NCBI GenBank assembly: GCA_024227565.1
Contig: JAAEUE010000137.1
Location: 1 to 64,000 of the forward strand
DNA from: Alphaproteobacteria bacterium
Lineage (GTDB): Bacteria; Pseudomonadota; Alphaproteobacteria; Rhizobiales; CAJQND01
Direction: 5' to 3'
DNA: 64,000 bases
A model generated the notes under the pieces. That model had not been told where the DNA came from. It saw only the letters and a list, made by a program, of their open reading frames with translations, and ran no database searches. Position 1 is the stretch's first letter. Every line of letters starts with the position of its first letter. Positions 49,491 to 58,389 of this stretch are shown here, piece by piece. A program made the translations under genes and the position numbers.

Positions 49491-50270
49491 ATGAATTGGA
49501 GAAGTCTATTTCGCGAAGACCCCCATCCGACCCCACGGATGGCGGAAGGCGTGCGGGTTTACGCCATTGGCGACGTTCATGGCCGCCTTGATCTGCTGCT
49601 TGAATTAAGCCAGATGATCAAAGAGGACCTCCAGGAAAACCCAGTGGATCATTCGGTTGAACTTTTCCTGGGCGACTACATCGACCGGGGGCCGGAATCG
49701 CGCGAAGTGCTGGACTATCTGCTCACCTCTGCGCCGGTGTGCAACGAACGCATCTGCCTGAAGGGCAATCACGAGCAGACGCTTCTGGAGTTTCTAGAAG
49801 ACCCGGACCGCCTGAAACACTGGGCCCGCTACGGCGGCATGGCGATGATGCGGTCCTATGGCATTGCCGAAGGCACACCGATGACCAGTGCTGCCTGCAA
49901 GGGCATTCACCGGCAGTTTGTTGCCAAGTTCCCCGATGAACATTTCGAATTTTGCCGTGACCTTCCAACGTCGGTCAGTTTGGGAGATTATTTTTTCGCC
50001 CATGCAGGCGTGCGCCCCGGCGTTCCGCTGGAAGACCAGAGCGACCGTGATCTGATGTGGATCCGCGATGATTTCCTCACCTCCACCAAATATCACGGCA
50101 AGTTCATTGTGCACGGGCACACCCCGGCCAGGCAGCCTGAAGTGCACACGAACCGCATCAACATCGACACCTGCGCCTACGGATCGGGCATTCTCACAAG
50201 CCTGGTTCTGGAAGATGAAGGCCAGGGCCTTCTGGCCACGGGAGCGCCAGGGCCATCGCGCCTGGATTAA
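49491..50270 (+). CDS. Metallophosphoesterase, PrpA/ApaH-type serine/threonine phosphatase
   Basis: The 259-residue protein has the full binuclear-metal set of PPP-type phosphatases: YAIGDVHGRLDLL (residues 25-37), FLGDYIDRGPESREVL, ICLKGNHEQTLLEF, FFAHAGVRPGVPLEDQ and FIVHGHTPA. The size and sequence fit bacterial PrpA/PrpB or diadenosine tetraphosphatase-like enzymes. Facing an exopolysaccharide locus that includes a tyrosine kinase, it might counter protein phosphorylation, but it is of the Ser/Thr class. The next gene starts about 100 bases downstream. Confidence 0.88.
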   Translation: MNWRSLFREDPHPTPRMAEGVRVYAIGDVHGRLDLLLELSQMIKEDLQENPVDHSVELFLGDYIDRGPESREVLDYLLTSAPVCNERICLKGNHEQTLLEFLEDPDRLKHWARYGGMAMMRSYGIAEGTPMTSAACKGIHRQFVAKFPDEHFEFCRDLPTSVSLGDYFFAHAGVRPGVPLEDQSDRDLMWIRDDFLTSTKYHGKFIVHGHTPARQPEVHTNRINIDTCAYGSGILTSLVLEDEGQGLLATGAPGPSRLD

Positions 50271-50376
50271 GCGTTTAGTAGGGAAATTCGGGCCTACTCG
50301 CCCCGCTGGCCCCTTGTCTTTCGGCAGCGGGACACCCAGCCTAGTGATAGTTTTCTCGGTGCGACGAGAGTTGAGT

Positions 50377-51000
50377 ATGTTGAGTAAGCGTAAGGGCCAT
50401 GTGAGGTCTCTCTTTAAGGCGATGTGCCTCGGCGCCGCGATTGTTATCGGCGGCTGCAACGGGCAAATCGACAATTCCCTCCTCTCAAGCGGCAGCAACC
50501 AGCAGAACGGCCTCATCATTGAGCCCACAGCCGGAAGCGACACGCAATACCGGCTGGGCACTGGCGACAAGGTGCGGCTGATTGTTTACGGCGAGCCGGA
50601 GCTTTCCGGTGAATTCGTGATTGATGGCGCAGGCGTCGTCAACTTGCCCCTCATCGGCAGCGTGCGCGCCAAGGGCACCACCGTGCAGCAGTTTCAACAG
50701 CGCGTGGTGGATGCCTTCAAGAACGGCTATCTCAACGACCCGAAAGTTGCTGCTGAGGTTTTGAACTACCGCCCGTTCTTCATTACCGGCGAGATCAAGC
50801 AAGGCGGCCAATACCCGTTCCGCAGCGGGCTCACGGTGCAGGATTCCATCGCCATTGCCGGCGGATACACCTACCGGGCCGACATCGACAAGGTCTACAT
50901 CCGCCGCGAAGGCCGCGACAAAGAGATTGCGGTTTCCCTGAAGAGCCGCGTGCCGATTGTGCCGGGCGACAATATCCGCATTCCTGAACGCTACTTCTGA
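50377..51000 (+). CDS. Polysaccharide export (OPX/Wza-type) lipoprotein
   Basis: The ATG at 50377 gives 207 residues. A signal peptide ends at the lipobox IGGC (Cys near residue 27), so the protein is lipidated. The Poly_export domain follows (YRLGTGDKVRLIVYGEPELSGEFVIDGAGVVNLPLIGSV), then a SLBB-like region (FFITGEIKQGGQYPFRSGLTVQDSIAIAGG). It is shorter than Wza and lacks the outer-membrane helix, as in many alphaproteobacterial ExoF/short OPX proteins, so a separate barrel partner is probably needed; the next gene could be it. Confidence 0.9.
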   Translation: MLSKRKGHVRSLFKAMCLGAAIVIGGCNGQIDNSLLSSGSNQQNGLIIEPTAGSDTQYRLGTGDKVRLIVYGEPELSGEFVIDGAGVVNLPLIGSVRAKGTTVQQFQQRVVDAFKNGYLNDPKVAAEVLNYRPFFITGEIKQGGQYPFRSGLTVQDSIAIAGGYTYRADIDKVYIRREGRDKEIAVSLKSRVPIVPGDNIRIPERYF

Positions 51001-51257
51001 TTTTTGACCCCGCGACCTTGAACGCGGGCCAAATCCGGGAAGTTTGAACGTCGTAAATTTTGTGCAAACAGAACCGTTCAAATTGAATCGTTTTTTCGGC
51101 GAACCAGCCGCATTTCCTTGAAAACACCGCAGATTCCCGATTTGGCGCACGGCGCGCATCATCGGTTAGCCATCCCCCTAAACCCCCGTTTAAGCCGCTC
51201 AGCCTTAGTGTCTGAGGCGTTACTGGGGAAAAGAATTACCGCGCTGGGGGCGGTGGG

Positions 51258-52586
51258 ATGAGTTTGTGCGTGAACAAATCCGTTACAGCATCAAGCTGGC
51301 TTAAGGGGGCTGCCGTCTCCTTGTGCGCGTTTGCGTGCCTTTCCGGGGCGGCGGTACCTGCCGCGGCCAACAGCGAGAGCCTGTCGGCAGATTACGCAAA
51401 GCGGATCTTGAACATCTACAACGCCCACAATACGGAAGATGACCTTCCCGACGTGGCCGCGCGTGTAAAGGGCCGAGGCATCCGGCAGGGGCAGTTCTGG
51501 GTTCTGCCGGAAGTGGAATCCGGCCTTCTGATCGACAGCAACGTGCTTGCCACGCCGCGCGGCACCGTCGATGACGAGGCGTTCTTCATTACGCCGAACA
51601 TCAAGATCAAATCTGATTTTGGCCGTCATGAAGTGGCCGCTGAGGCCGCCGTCAAGCATGTGGAGTATTTCAGCCGCTCACCGGAAAGCCGCACAGAGGC
51701 CTTCGGCAAGGTTCAATCGCGGATCGACATCACCCGCGACCTGAACGCCTACCTCACCGCAAAGGGCGGGGTGTTTCGCGAAGAACGTGGCGCGATCGTT
51801 GCGCCGACAGCCACTATGAGCCCGATTGAATATCAACGGTTCGATCTTGCCGGCAAGTTGGAGAAGACCTTCAACCGGCTCAAGGTTTCCGGCGGCGTCG
51901 CCTATGCGATGTTCGACTACAATGATGGCAGAACCTTCGCCGGGGCAAACCTGGACCAGGATTTCCGGGACTCAAACCGCGTGGAGGCCGGCGGCCGGCT
52001 GAGCTACAATTTCTCGCCCGGATACAGCTTGTTCGGCGATTTTCGCTTCACCCACCGTGATTATGACGGCCCTGCTGCCACAAACCGCAGCTCCAACGGA
52101 TTTCGCACCCTGGGCGGGGTCGAGTTCGAACTGGGCCGCCTGCTGCGCGGCGAGGTTGGGGTTGGATACAACCATGTGGACTACACCAGCGCGGTTTTCG
52201 GCCAAAACTCAGCGCTGAGCTTTCTGGCGTCGTTGGTGTGGAACCCCACACCCCTGATGACCTTCAATTTCGACGCTCGGCAACGCTTTGAAGACACCAC
52301 CATTCCAGGCCTTTCAGGCTCGGACCAGAGCTACTTCAGATTGTCCCTGGATTACGAGGTTTTGCGCAGGCTCATCGTCTCGCCGCATCTGCGCTTCGTT
52401 TATGACAGTTTTAACAGTTCCTCGGTTAAGGGTTATACGCTTGGAGCGGGATTGAGAGCTGAGTACGAGATCAACCGTTATCTCGGCGTGGGGGTCGACT
52501 ATCTCTACACCGACCGTGATTTTACCGGTCTCGCGCTCGACTTTGAACGCCATCAAGCAGGATTGTTCTTGAAGGCAAGGTTCTAG
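51258..52586 (+). CDS. Outer-membrane beta-barrel protein of the exopolysaccharide locus
   Basis: The 442-residue protein has a signal peptide cleaved after AAVPAAANS and no lipobox. After about 70 residues it consists of alternating hydrophobic/polar strands with aromatic girdles (for example RRLIVSPHLRFVYDS, YLGVGVDYLYTDRDF) and ends in the outer-membrane signature Phe (FLKARF). This suggests a barrel of about 16-18 strands of the BBP2/OMP_b-brl type that often accompanies OPX and Wzc genes. It may form the outer-membrane pore for the polymer, since the OPX protein is short. GGTGGG precedes the ATG. Confidence 0.78.
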   Translation: MSLCVNKSVTASSWLKGAAVSLCAFACLSGAAVPAAANSESLSADYAKRILNIYNAHNTEDDLPDVAARVKGRGIRQGQFWVLPEVESGLLIDSNVLATPRGTVDDEAFFITPNIKIKSDFGRHEVAAEAAVKHVEYFSRSPESRTEAFGKVQSRIDITRDLNAYLTAKGGVFREERGAIVAPTATMSPIEYQRFDLAGKLEKTFNRLKVSGGVAYAMFDYNDGRTFAGANLDQDFRDSNRVEAGGRLSYNFSPGYSLFGDFRFTHRDYDGPAATNRSSNGFRTLGGVEFELGRLLRGEVGVGYNHVDYTSAVFGQNSALSFLASLVWNPTPLMTFNFDARQRFEDTTIPGLSGSDQSYFRLSLDYEVLRRLIVSPHLRFVYDSFNSSSVKGYTLGAGLRAEYEINRYLGVGVDYLYTDRDFTGLALDFERHQAGLFLKARF

Positions 52587-52614
52587 GGCAGAACGCCCGG
52601 GACCCAGATCGGTA

Positions 52615-54936
52615 ATGTTGAAGCGAAGTCATGATGACGAGCATTCTTCAAGGGTAGAGCGGCCCTTAGGCATCGATGATGCCAGTTATGATGATATCGG
52701 CCTCGATCTCAGAGAGCTGGTTGCCGTCATTCGCCGCCGCGCCATGCTGATCGCCTCAGTCACGGTTCTGGTGGCCCTCGCCGGGCTCATCTACGCCATG
52801 CAGCTGGTGCCGGTGTACACCGCAACGGCCTCGGTTCTGGTCGATCCCAGGCGCACGAGCCTGGTCGACACCAAATCGGTGGTTTCCTCCATTGGCAAAG
52901 ATTCGTCCGCCATCGACAGCGAAGTGGAGCTCATCAAGTCCACCTCCGTTGCCTTGCGCGTGGTCAACAAGCTGGGGCTGCACAAAGCTGGCGCGGAAAT
53001 CCTGGAACGCCAACCGACACTGGTTGAGAGCCTGATCCAGGGCGTGCGGTCCCTGCTTTCGCGGGCGCCGGTGAGGAAACAGATCGACGGGCACGACGCG
53101 CTTTTGGCCAGCAACAAGCAGAAGCTGGCCACAAAGCTCAAGGAAGGCATTGCCGTTGCTCGCAAGGAATGGACCTATGTGATCGAGGTCAGCTACACCG
53201 ACGAAGACCCGGTGTTTGCAGCCCAGATCGCCAACGCCTTCGCGGGCGAATATCTGGTGGACCAGCTGGAGGCCAAATATGAAGCCACCAGCAGGGCAAA
53301 CGCCTGGTTGTTTGAGCGCCTGGAAGAATTGCGCACCAAGGTGCGTGCATCTGAGCGCGCTGTGGAAGAGTTCAAGACCGAGCACGGCATTGTGGCAGCC
53401 AAAGGCACTGATCTCAATGAGCAGCAAATTGCCAAGCTCAGCGAACAGCTCATTCTGGTGCGTGCAGAGACAGCGCAAAAAAGGGCCAAATATCAATCCC
53501 TTCTGGCTGTGATCAAAAAGGGCGGGGAGACCACCTCGTTCGCCGACAGGCTGCAGTCGCAGGTCATCGGCACCTTGCGCACCAAGGCAACTGAGTTGCG
53601 CCGGGTTCTGGCCGACCTCAGGGCGAGATATGGCTCACGTCACCCCAAAGTGCAGAGCACCCGGGCGCAGCTGAACGATGTGATCTCGCAGATCAAGACC
53701 GAAGCCAAACGCATCCTGGCCACCGCCACCAACGATTATCAGATTGCCCTCAGCCGCGAGCGTTCCATCGAGAAGAGCTTGAACCTGCTCAAGGGCGAAA
53801 AGACCGGAAACAATCAGGCCAGCATCCGGCTGCGCGAGTTGGAGCGCGAGGCAGATGCCGACCGCCAACTGTTTGGGGCCTTCTTGACGCGCTTCAAAGA
53901 GGTTTCCCAGCAGCAGAGCCTGCAAACCGCTGAATCCCGGGTGATCGAAAAAGCCACGGCGCCAACCAACCCGAGCGCCCCGGTCAAGCGCTCCATTGCA
54001 GGCTTCTCGCTCATTCTCGGCCTGGCGTTCGGCTGTGCGCTGGCCTTTGTGCTGGAGAAGCTGGACAACGGCTTCCGCTCGCCCCGCGAAGTTGAGAAAA
54101 CCTTGGGCGTGCCCGTTCTGGCCTCAGTGCCGCATGCGGAAGCTGCCGGGCAGACAAGCTGGTTTTCGCGCCACTTCGGCGGCTTGCTTGAACGCCTCCC
54201 CTTGCCCTTGCCGGCTGCCAAGCGCCAGTCTTTGCCCAAGCGCAGTGCGCTGGCCCGTCTGGCGCTGGACAAACCCCTTTCCGGTTTTGCTGAGGCCATC
54301 CGCTCGCTCCGCATGGAAGTGCGCTATCTGACCGCCGATGATCAGTTGAATGTGATCGCCATCACATCAGCTTTGCCCGGCGAGGGAAAATCGACCCTTG
54401 CCAGCAACATGGCCCAGCAGGCCGCTGCTGCGGGCAAGAAGGTGCTGCTGATCGACATGGACCTGAGGCGCCCTATGCTCACCCCGCTCTATGCGCCCAC
54501 CGCCACCAAAGGCGTTGTGGAGCTGATCAACGGAAGCGCTGAGCCCTCCGAAGTGTTCGTGTTTGATCCTGACACCGGCCTGAACTTTGTTCCCGCCATT
54601 CGCAGCCTGTCTGCGGCCGAGGCGGCTGAAACGCTCACCTCTGAACAGACGAAAACCATGTTGAATTGGGCCCGTGAAGAGTTCGATCTGGTGTTCGTGG
54701 ACACAGCCCCTCTGTTGCCCGTAACCGACGGGCGCGCGGTGGTTCACCATGTGGATGCGGTTACCATGGTGGTGCGCTGGGAGAAAACCGACCGCGCCGC
54801 CGTGCAAGCCGCCATGCAGCGCACTCCCGGCTTGGATGACAAGCTGGCGGGCGTCATTCTCAACAATGTGGTTGAGGAGGAAGCGCGGCACTACGAGTAT
54901 TACAGCATTGGCCACAAGGCCACGCGGTCGGCTTGA
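52615..54936 (+). CDS. Wzc-type polysaccharide co-polymerase with tyrosine autokinase domain
   Basis: The 773-residue inner-membrane protein has a Wzz domain with a first membrane segment (ASVTVLVALAGLIYAMQLVPVYTATASVLVDP, about 42-75), long coiled coils (about 230-340 and 380-440), a GNVR-like region and a second membrane segment (about 463-480). The cytoplasmic BY-kinase has Walker A ALPGEGKSTLASNMAQ near residue 585, Walker A' VLLIDMDLRRP, Walker B LVFVDTAPLLP, and a Tyr-containing tail (HYEYYSIGHK) for autophosphorylation. It controls chain length and export. The gene is 28 bases after the barrel gene. Confidence 0.93.
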   Translation: MLKRSHDDEHSSRVERPLGIDDASYDDIGLDLRELVAVIRRRAMLIASVTVLVALAGLIYAMQLVPVYTATASVLVDPRRTSLVDTKSVVSSIGKDSSAIDSEVELIKSTSVALRVVNKLGLHKAGAEILERQPTLVESLIQGVRSLLSRAPVRKQIDGHDALLASNKQKLATKLKEGIAVARKEWTYVIEVSYTDEDPVFAAQIANAFAGEYLVDQLEAKYEATSRANAWLFERLEELRTKVRASERAVEEFKTEHGIVAAKGTDLNEQQIAKLSEQLILVRAETAQKRAKYQSLLAVIKKGGETTSFADRLQSQVIGTLRTKATELRRVLADLRARYGSRHPKVQSTRAQLNDVISQIKTEAKRILATATNDYQIALSRERSIEKSLNLLKGEKTGNNQASIRLRELEREADADRQLFGAFLTRFKEVSQQQSLQTAESRVIEKATAPTNPSAPVKRSIAGFSLILGLAFGCALAFVLEKLDNGFRSPREVEKTLGVPVLASVPHAEAAGQTSWFSRHFGGLLERLPLPLPAAKRQSLPKRSALARLALDKPLSGFAEAIRSLRMEVRYLTADDQLNVIAITSALPGEGKSTLASNMAQQAAAAGKKVLLIDMDLRRPMLTPLYAPTATKGVVELINGSAEPSEVFVFDPDTGLNFVPAIRSLSAAEAAETLTSEQTKTMLNWAREEFDLVFVDTAPLLPVTDGRAVVHHVDAVTMVVRWEKTDRAAVQAAMQRTPGLDDKLAGVILNNVVEEEARHYEYYSIGHKATRSA

Positions 54937-54963
54937 GATCATGAATGACCGTGAAGCGCTTCC

Positions 54964-56274
54964 ATGCTGAGAGCCGAACTCATCTCCCCTCCGAGCTGGT
55001 TTAACCGGCTGAGCGCCCTCACCCGCCCTGGCGGCAAGCTCTCAACTGATTTTGTCTTCGCCGCCCTGTCGCAAGTTCTTGGCCGCGGATCCCTGATTCT
55101 CGCCAGCATATTGGTGGCCAATTTCATGACCGTGGAGAGTTTCTCCACCTTCACCTACTTCAATCTGACCATCGCCATGATCGCCACGTTCTCCACCTTG
55201 GGATTGGGCGTGGCCGCCTCGCGCATATTCGCAGAAAGCACAGTTGGCCTAGATGAAGGCAAGCGCTGCGAGGCCCGGTCTGTGCTGTTTCTCGCCGCCC
55301 TGTCGGCCTTGGTTGCCGTGTGCGCCCTTCATGCCATGCCCGACACCTGGTTGGTGGGGAGCGTCCAGCTGAGCCGGCCGGTGCTCTATGCGAGCGTCAT
55401 GGCGATCACCGTAAACAACGTGCTCTTGGGCGCCATGTCGGGCCGCGGCGAGTTTGGGCTGATGGCCCTTGCCGCCAGCGCGGGCCTGGTCGTGTTGTTC
55501 AGCGGTGTGGCGGCTGCGGTGCATTTTGGCAGTGTAGACTTTGCGATCTGGTCGGTCCTCCTCTCCATGACCGTGCAGATTGTGATCTTCAGCACCCGAC
55601 TGGTGCCCCTGCTGCGGGCGAAAAACGGCTCTGACAGCAGCCAGATGAGCCTGCGCCTGGCAGCAGGCGTCATGCGCATTGCCGGACCCATGTTCCTCAC
55701 AAGCCTGGTGGTGGGAACCGTGTTCTGGTTTCTAGGCCGCTCGTTGATGGGCGGCGAGAATGGGGTCGCCGAGTTTTCAAAATACGCGGTCGGTTTGCAG
55801 TGGTTTTCGTTCATTCTGCTGGTGCCGTCGATCACCACCCGGGTGTTCTTCCCGCGGATTGTGCAGGCCTCGGTGCGCGATAGCGATGAGAAGCGAAAGC
55901 TCGTCATCATGAACGCCGGGGCAAACTTCCTGGTTGCCGCAGTGCTCGGGGCGATTGCGATGGCGTTTGGCGATGTGCTCTTGAGCCTTTACGGCAATGA
56001 TGATGTGACCGACGTGCAGGTCTTCCGCCTGTTCGTTCTGGCGGCCATTGTGGCCGCGCCGGTGAACGGGCTCGGCAATGCCATCATCGCCCGCGATCCC
56101 GGCCCCCGGCGCTGGCTGTTGCTGCAGGTGGGCTGGGCTCTGGTTGCCTTGCTCGGGGCTTTACATTTTTCCGCCACAGGCACGGCAGCATCCATGGCCG
56201 GCGCCCTGCTGCTGGCCTATCTGTGCCTGGTGCCGAGCAGCCTTGTGGTGCTCAAGCAACTAAAGCTCCTGTGA
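54964..56274 (+). CDS. Wzx-type polysaccharide flippase
   Basis: The 436-residue protein has about twelve hydrophobic segments and the MOP/polysaccharide-synthase layout (LSQVLGRGSLILASILVANFMTVESFSTFTYFNLTIA near the N-terminus). It should flip lipid-linked repeat units across the inner membrane. Its N-terminal 35 residues are cytoplasmic. It sits between the Wzc and polymerase genes, which supports the role. The start at the ATG at 54964 is the first good one after the Wzc stop; the ribosome site is poor. Confidence 0.83.
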   Translation: MLRAELISPPSWFNRLSALTRPGGKLSTDFVFAALSQVLGRGSLILASILVANFMTVESFSTFTYFNLTIAMIATFSTLGLGVAASRIFAESTVGLDEGKRCEARSVLFLAALSALVAVCALHAMPDTWLVGSVQLSRPVLYASVMAITVNNVLLGAMSGRGEFGLMALAASAGLVVLFSGVAAAVHFGSVDFAIWSVLLSMTVQIVIFSTRLVPLLRAKNGSDSSQMSLRLAAGVMRIAGPMFLTSLVVGTVFWFLGRSLMGGENGVAEFSKYAVGLQWFSFILLVPSITTRVFFPRIVQASVRDSDEKRKLVIMNAGANFLVAAVLGAIAMAFGDVLLSLYGNDDVTDVQVFRLFVLAAIVAAPVNGLGNAIIARDPGPRRWLLLQVGWALVALLGALHFSATGTAASMAGALLLAYLCLVPSSLVVLKQLKLL

Positions 56275-56284
56275 GGCTCGGCAG

Positions 56285-56758
56285 ATGAACGCGGCACGTC
56301 TTTATTTGGCCAACAAGCTCATCAGCCTGCTTCCGCCCAGCCGGGCGTTCGGGGTGAAACGCGCGCTTCTGCGGTTTGCCGGGGCAACCATCGGCAACAA
56401 TGTGCGCATTGTCTCCAGTGCGGAGTTCTATTGCTCCGGCGCCCTGACCATCGGTGACAACAGCTGGATCGGCCACCAATGCCTGATCGCGGGTGGCCGG
56501 GCAGACATTGTCATTGGAAAGAACGTCAACATCGCCCCGCGGGTCACCTTGGTCACTGGCAGCCATAAGATCGACTTTGAGGGCCCGATGGCCGCCGGCG
56601 AGGGCTATTCCTCCCCCGTCACAATCGGCGATGGGGCCTGGCTTGGCGCGGCCTGCACCATCCTCGGCGGCACAACTGTGGGTGAAAAAGCGGTGATTGC
56701 CGCCGGTGCCGTGGCCAAGGGCGATGTTCCCGCCAAAACTGTTTTCAAAGGCCTTTGA
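56285..56758 (+). CDS. Hexapeptide-repeat acyltransferase
   Basis: The 157-residue protein is a left-handed beta-helix acyltransferase of the WcaF/Vat-like group. Hexapeptide turns are visible from residue 37 (IGNNVRIVSSAEFYCSGALTIGDNSWIG...) to the end (VTIGDGAWLGAACTILGGTTVGEKAVIAAGAVAKGDVP). The likely catalytic His lies in TGSHKIDFEG. It probably O-acetylates a sugar of the exopolysaccharide. The start lies 10 bases after the flippase stop. Confidence 0.87.
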   Translation: MNAARLYLANKLISLLPPSRAFGVKRALLRFAGATIGNNVRIVSSAEFYCSGALTIGDNSWIGHQCLIAGGRADIVIGKNVNIAPRVTLVTGSHKIDFEGPMAAGEGYSSPVTIGDGAWLGAACTILGGTTVGEKAVIAAGAVAKGDVPAKTVFKGL

Positions 56759-56771
56759 GCAGACCGTTGTT

Positions 56772-56879
56772 CCTAGGGCAACTTCCGCTCAGATTGAGCG
56801 GAAGATGCCCCAGATTATCGTTACGGGCGAGCAACTTATCCCCGATCAGACGATTCAGTCTGATCGGGGGTTGCTCTAA
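56772..56879 (-). repeat. Double-hairpin intergenic repeat, copy B (inverted relative to copy A)
   Basis: The 108-base element is the reverse complement of copy A in sequence and structure. Hairpins are at 56776-56810 (GGGCA..TGCCC arms around TTCCGCTCA) and 56829-56876 (GAGCAAC with GTTGCTC, CCCCGATCAGAC with GTCTGATCGGGG). Both have exactly the lengths seen in copy A (35 and 48 bases). Several stem positions differ from copy A on both sides so that pairing is kept. It fills the gap between the acyltransferase and polymerase genes. It has no ORF. Confidence 0.85.
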
Positions 56880-56946
56880 ACGGAACCTTAATGCGGTGCT
56901 CCTAAGCTCACCTCCACATTTGCATTAGTGGTTCGAGAGCCTGCGA

Positions 56947-58389
56947 TTGTCCTATTCAACCGTTCAGACCGGCGCGGTGGCGCGTGCCGCTGCGCCTAAC
57001 GCACGGCCGCATCCGGGGCCGCGCGAGATATTGCGCTGGGCCAAGTATCATACGCTTCTGGGCGGCATCTGGTTCCCGCTTATGGTGATCGGTTTGCGGT
57101 TGCTCGGCGGGCCGGGCACCTATGCGGCCTACAGCCTGCTCATTCTCTATGCCCTGCGCGGCCCTAACGAGGGCCTCAAGGCGCTGTTTCTCTCATGGTT
57201 CCTGAGCCACATCAGCCCAGGCCTGGCGGCGACCCCGCCGAATGCGGAAATCTTCCGCATTCTCATTTTGCTGGCCGGGCTAACCAGCGCCGTATTGGCC
57301 AGTTTCAAATCCGAAAACCGCCTGCTTATGGGGCGCACCGTGTCGGCCTTTGCGGTGTTCGGCACGTTCTGCATCGCGCAATCCGTGCTGGTGAGCTACG
57401 CGCCGGATGTCTCCATCCTGAAGTCTGTGTCCTTTCTCATAATGGCCCTCACGCTCTCAATTTCGTGGTTTTCGCGCCGGGTGGATGTGGAGCAACTTCA
57501 AGGCTGGATCTTCTTCTGGCTTGCGGCAATCGTGCTGGCAAGCGCGCCATTGCTGGTGCTCAAGATGGGTTACCTCACCAACGGCCACGGCTTCCAGGGC
57601 ATCCTCATCCACCCGCAAGTGATGGGCATCACCATGGCGCTCACCGGCGCCTGGGTCGGCGGGCGCATGTTGAGACTGCGGGCGTTCAGCGCCATTGACA
57701 TTGCCTTTGCCGCGCTCGTGATCGTGATGCTGTTCTTGAGCGAATCCCGCGGTGCCATGTTGGCCGCATCCGGCGGGTTGGTGCTGAGCTATCTGCTGGC
57801 ACGGGGGCTAAACCTCCAGAACGTCAGGGCCGCCTTTACGAACTTGCGCCACAAGCGGGTGTTCCTGCTCGTCGTCTGCCTCATCTTCTGCGGCGGCCTG
57901 TTCTTTGACAAGGTCAGCAACATGATTGAGCGCACAATCGCCAAGCGCAGCGACAATCAGACCATCGCATCGGCGTTCGACGCCTCCCGCGGCAGGCTGA
58001 TCTCAAGGTCCATGAACAATTTTTACGCCAATCCGGTACTGGGCATCGGTTTCGGTGTCGCCTCTGATCCTGCCAAAATGAAAGTGAAGCGAGAGCCCAT
58101 TTTCGGGCTCCCGGTGGGCGCCTCCATTGAGAAGGGCAACATGTATTCTGCCATTCTGGAGGAAATCGGCTTTGCCGGCTTCTTGTTGTTTGCCGGCCTT
58201 TTGCTGGTGCTCTTGAATTCGATCTGCCGCAGCGGCCAACTTGAGATGGTCTGGCTTTTCTTCAGCGCCCTTCTGGTCAATCTCGGTGAATCCGTTCTGT
58301 TTTCGCCGAACGGGATCGGTCTTCTGGTGTGGATGGCGATCCTCATGGCGACATCGGCACGCTCAGCCCAAAAGGTTCAGCAGCAATGA
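56947..58389 (+). CDS. O-antigen ligase/Wzy-like polymerase
   Basis: The start is a TTG at 56947 (MSYSTVQTGAVARAA...); 480 residues. About ten to twelve membrane segments surround a large periplasmic loop. The Wzy_C/O-antigen ligase-type region includes LSESRGAMLAASGGLVLSYLL (near residue 260) and, after the loop, SMNNFYANPVLGIGFGVASDP and IEKGNMYSAILEEIGFAGFLLF, with the conserved Arg and His/Asn positions of this superfamily. It most likely polymerises the exopolysaccharide repeat. The stop overlaps the next start by 4 bases. Confidence 0.83.
   Translation: MSYSTVQTGAVARAAAPNARPHPGPREILRWAKYHTLLGGIWFPLMVIGLRLLGGPGTYAAYSLLILYALRGPNEGLKALFLSWFLSHISPGLAATPPNAEIFRILILLAGLTSAVLASFKSENRLLMGRTVSAFAVFGTFCIAQSVLVSYAPDVSILKSVSFLIMALTLSISWFSRRVDVEQLQGWIFFWLAAIVLASAPLLVLKMGYLTNGHGFQGILIHPQVMGITMALTGAWVGGRMLRLRAFSAIDIAFAALVIVMLFLSESRGAMLAASGGLVLSYLLARGLNLQNVRAAFTNLRHKRVFLLVVCLIFCGGLFFDKVSNMIERTIAKRSDNQTIASAFDASRGRLISRSMNNFYANPVLGIGFGVASDPAKMKVKREPIFGLPVGASIEKGNMYSAILEEIGFAGFLLFAGLLLVLLNSICRSGQLEMVWLFFSALLVNLGESVLFSPNGIGLLVWMAILMATSARSAQKVQQQ

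Noticed and set aside
51001..51257. Hairpins CCCGCG/CGCGGG (51009-51028) and GCCTTAG/CTGAGGC as terminators or a riboswitch
   Set aside because: There is no T-run and no recognisable riboswitch core. The 257-base gap between the OPX and barrel genes probably holds only a promoter that I cannot locate.
56925..56946. GGTTCGAGAGCC as the T-arm of a tRNA
   Set aside because: No matching acceptor, anticodon or D-arm is present around it.
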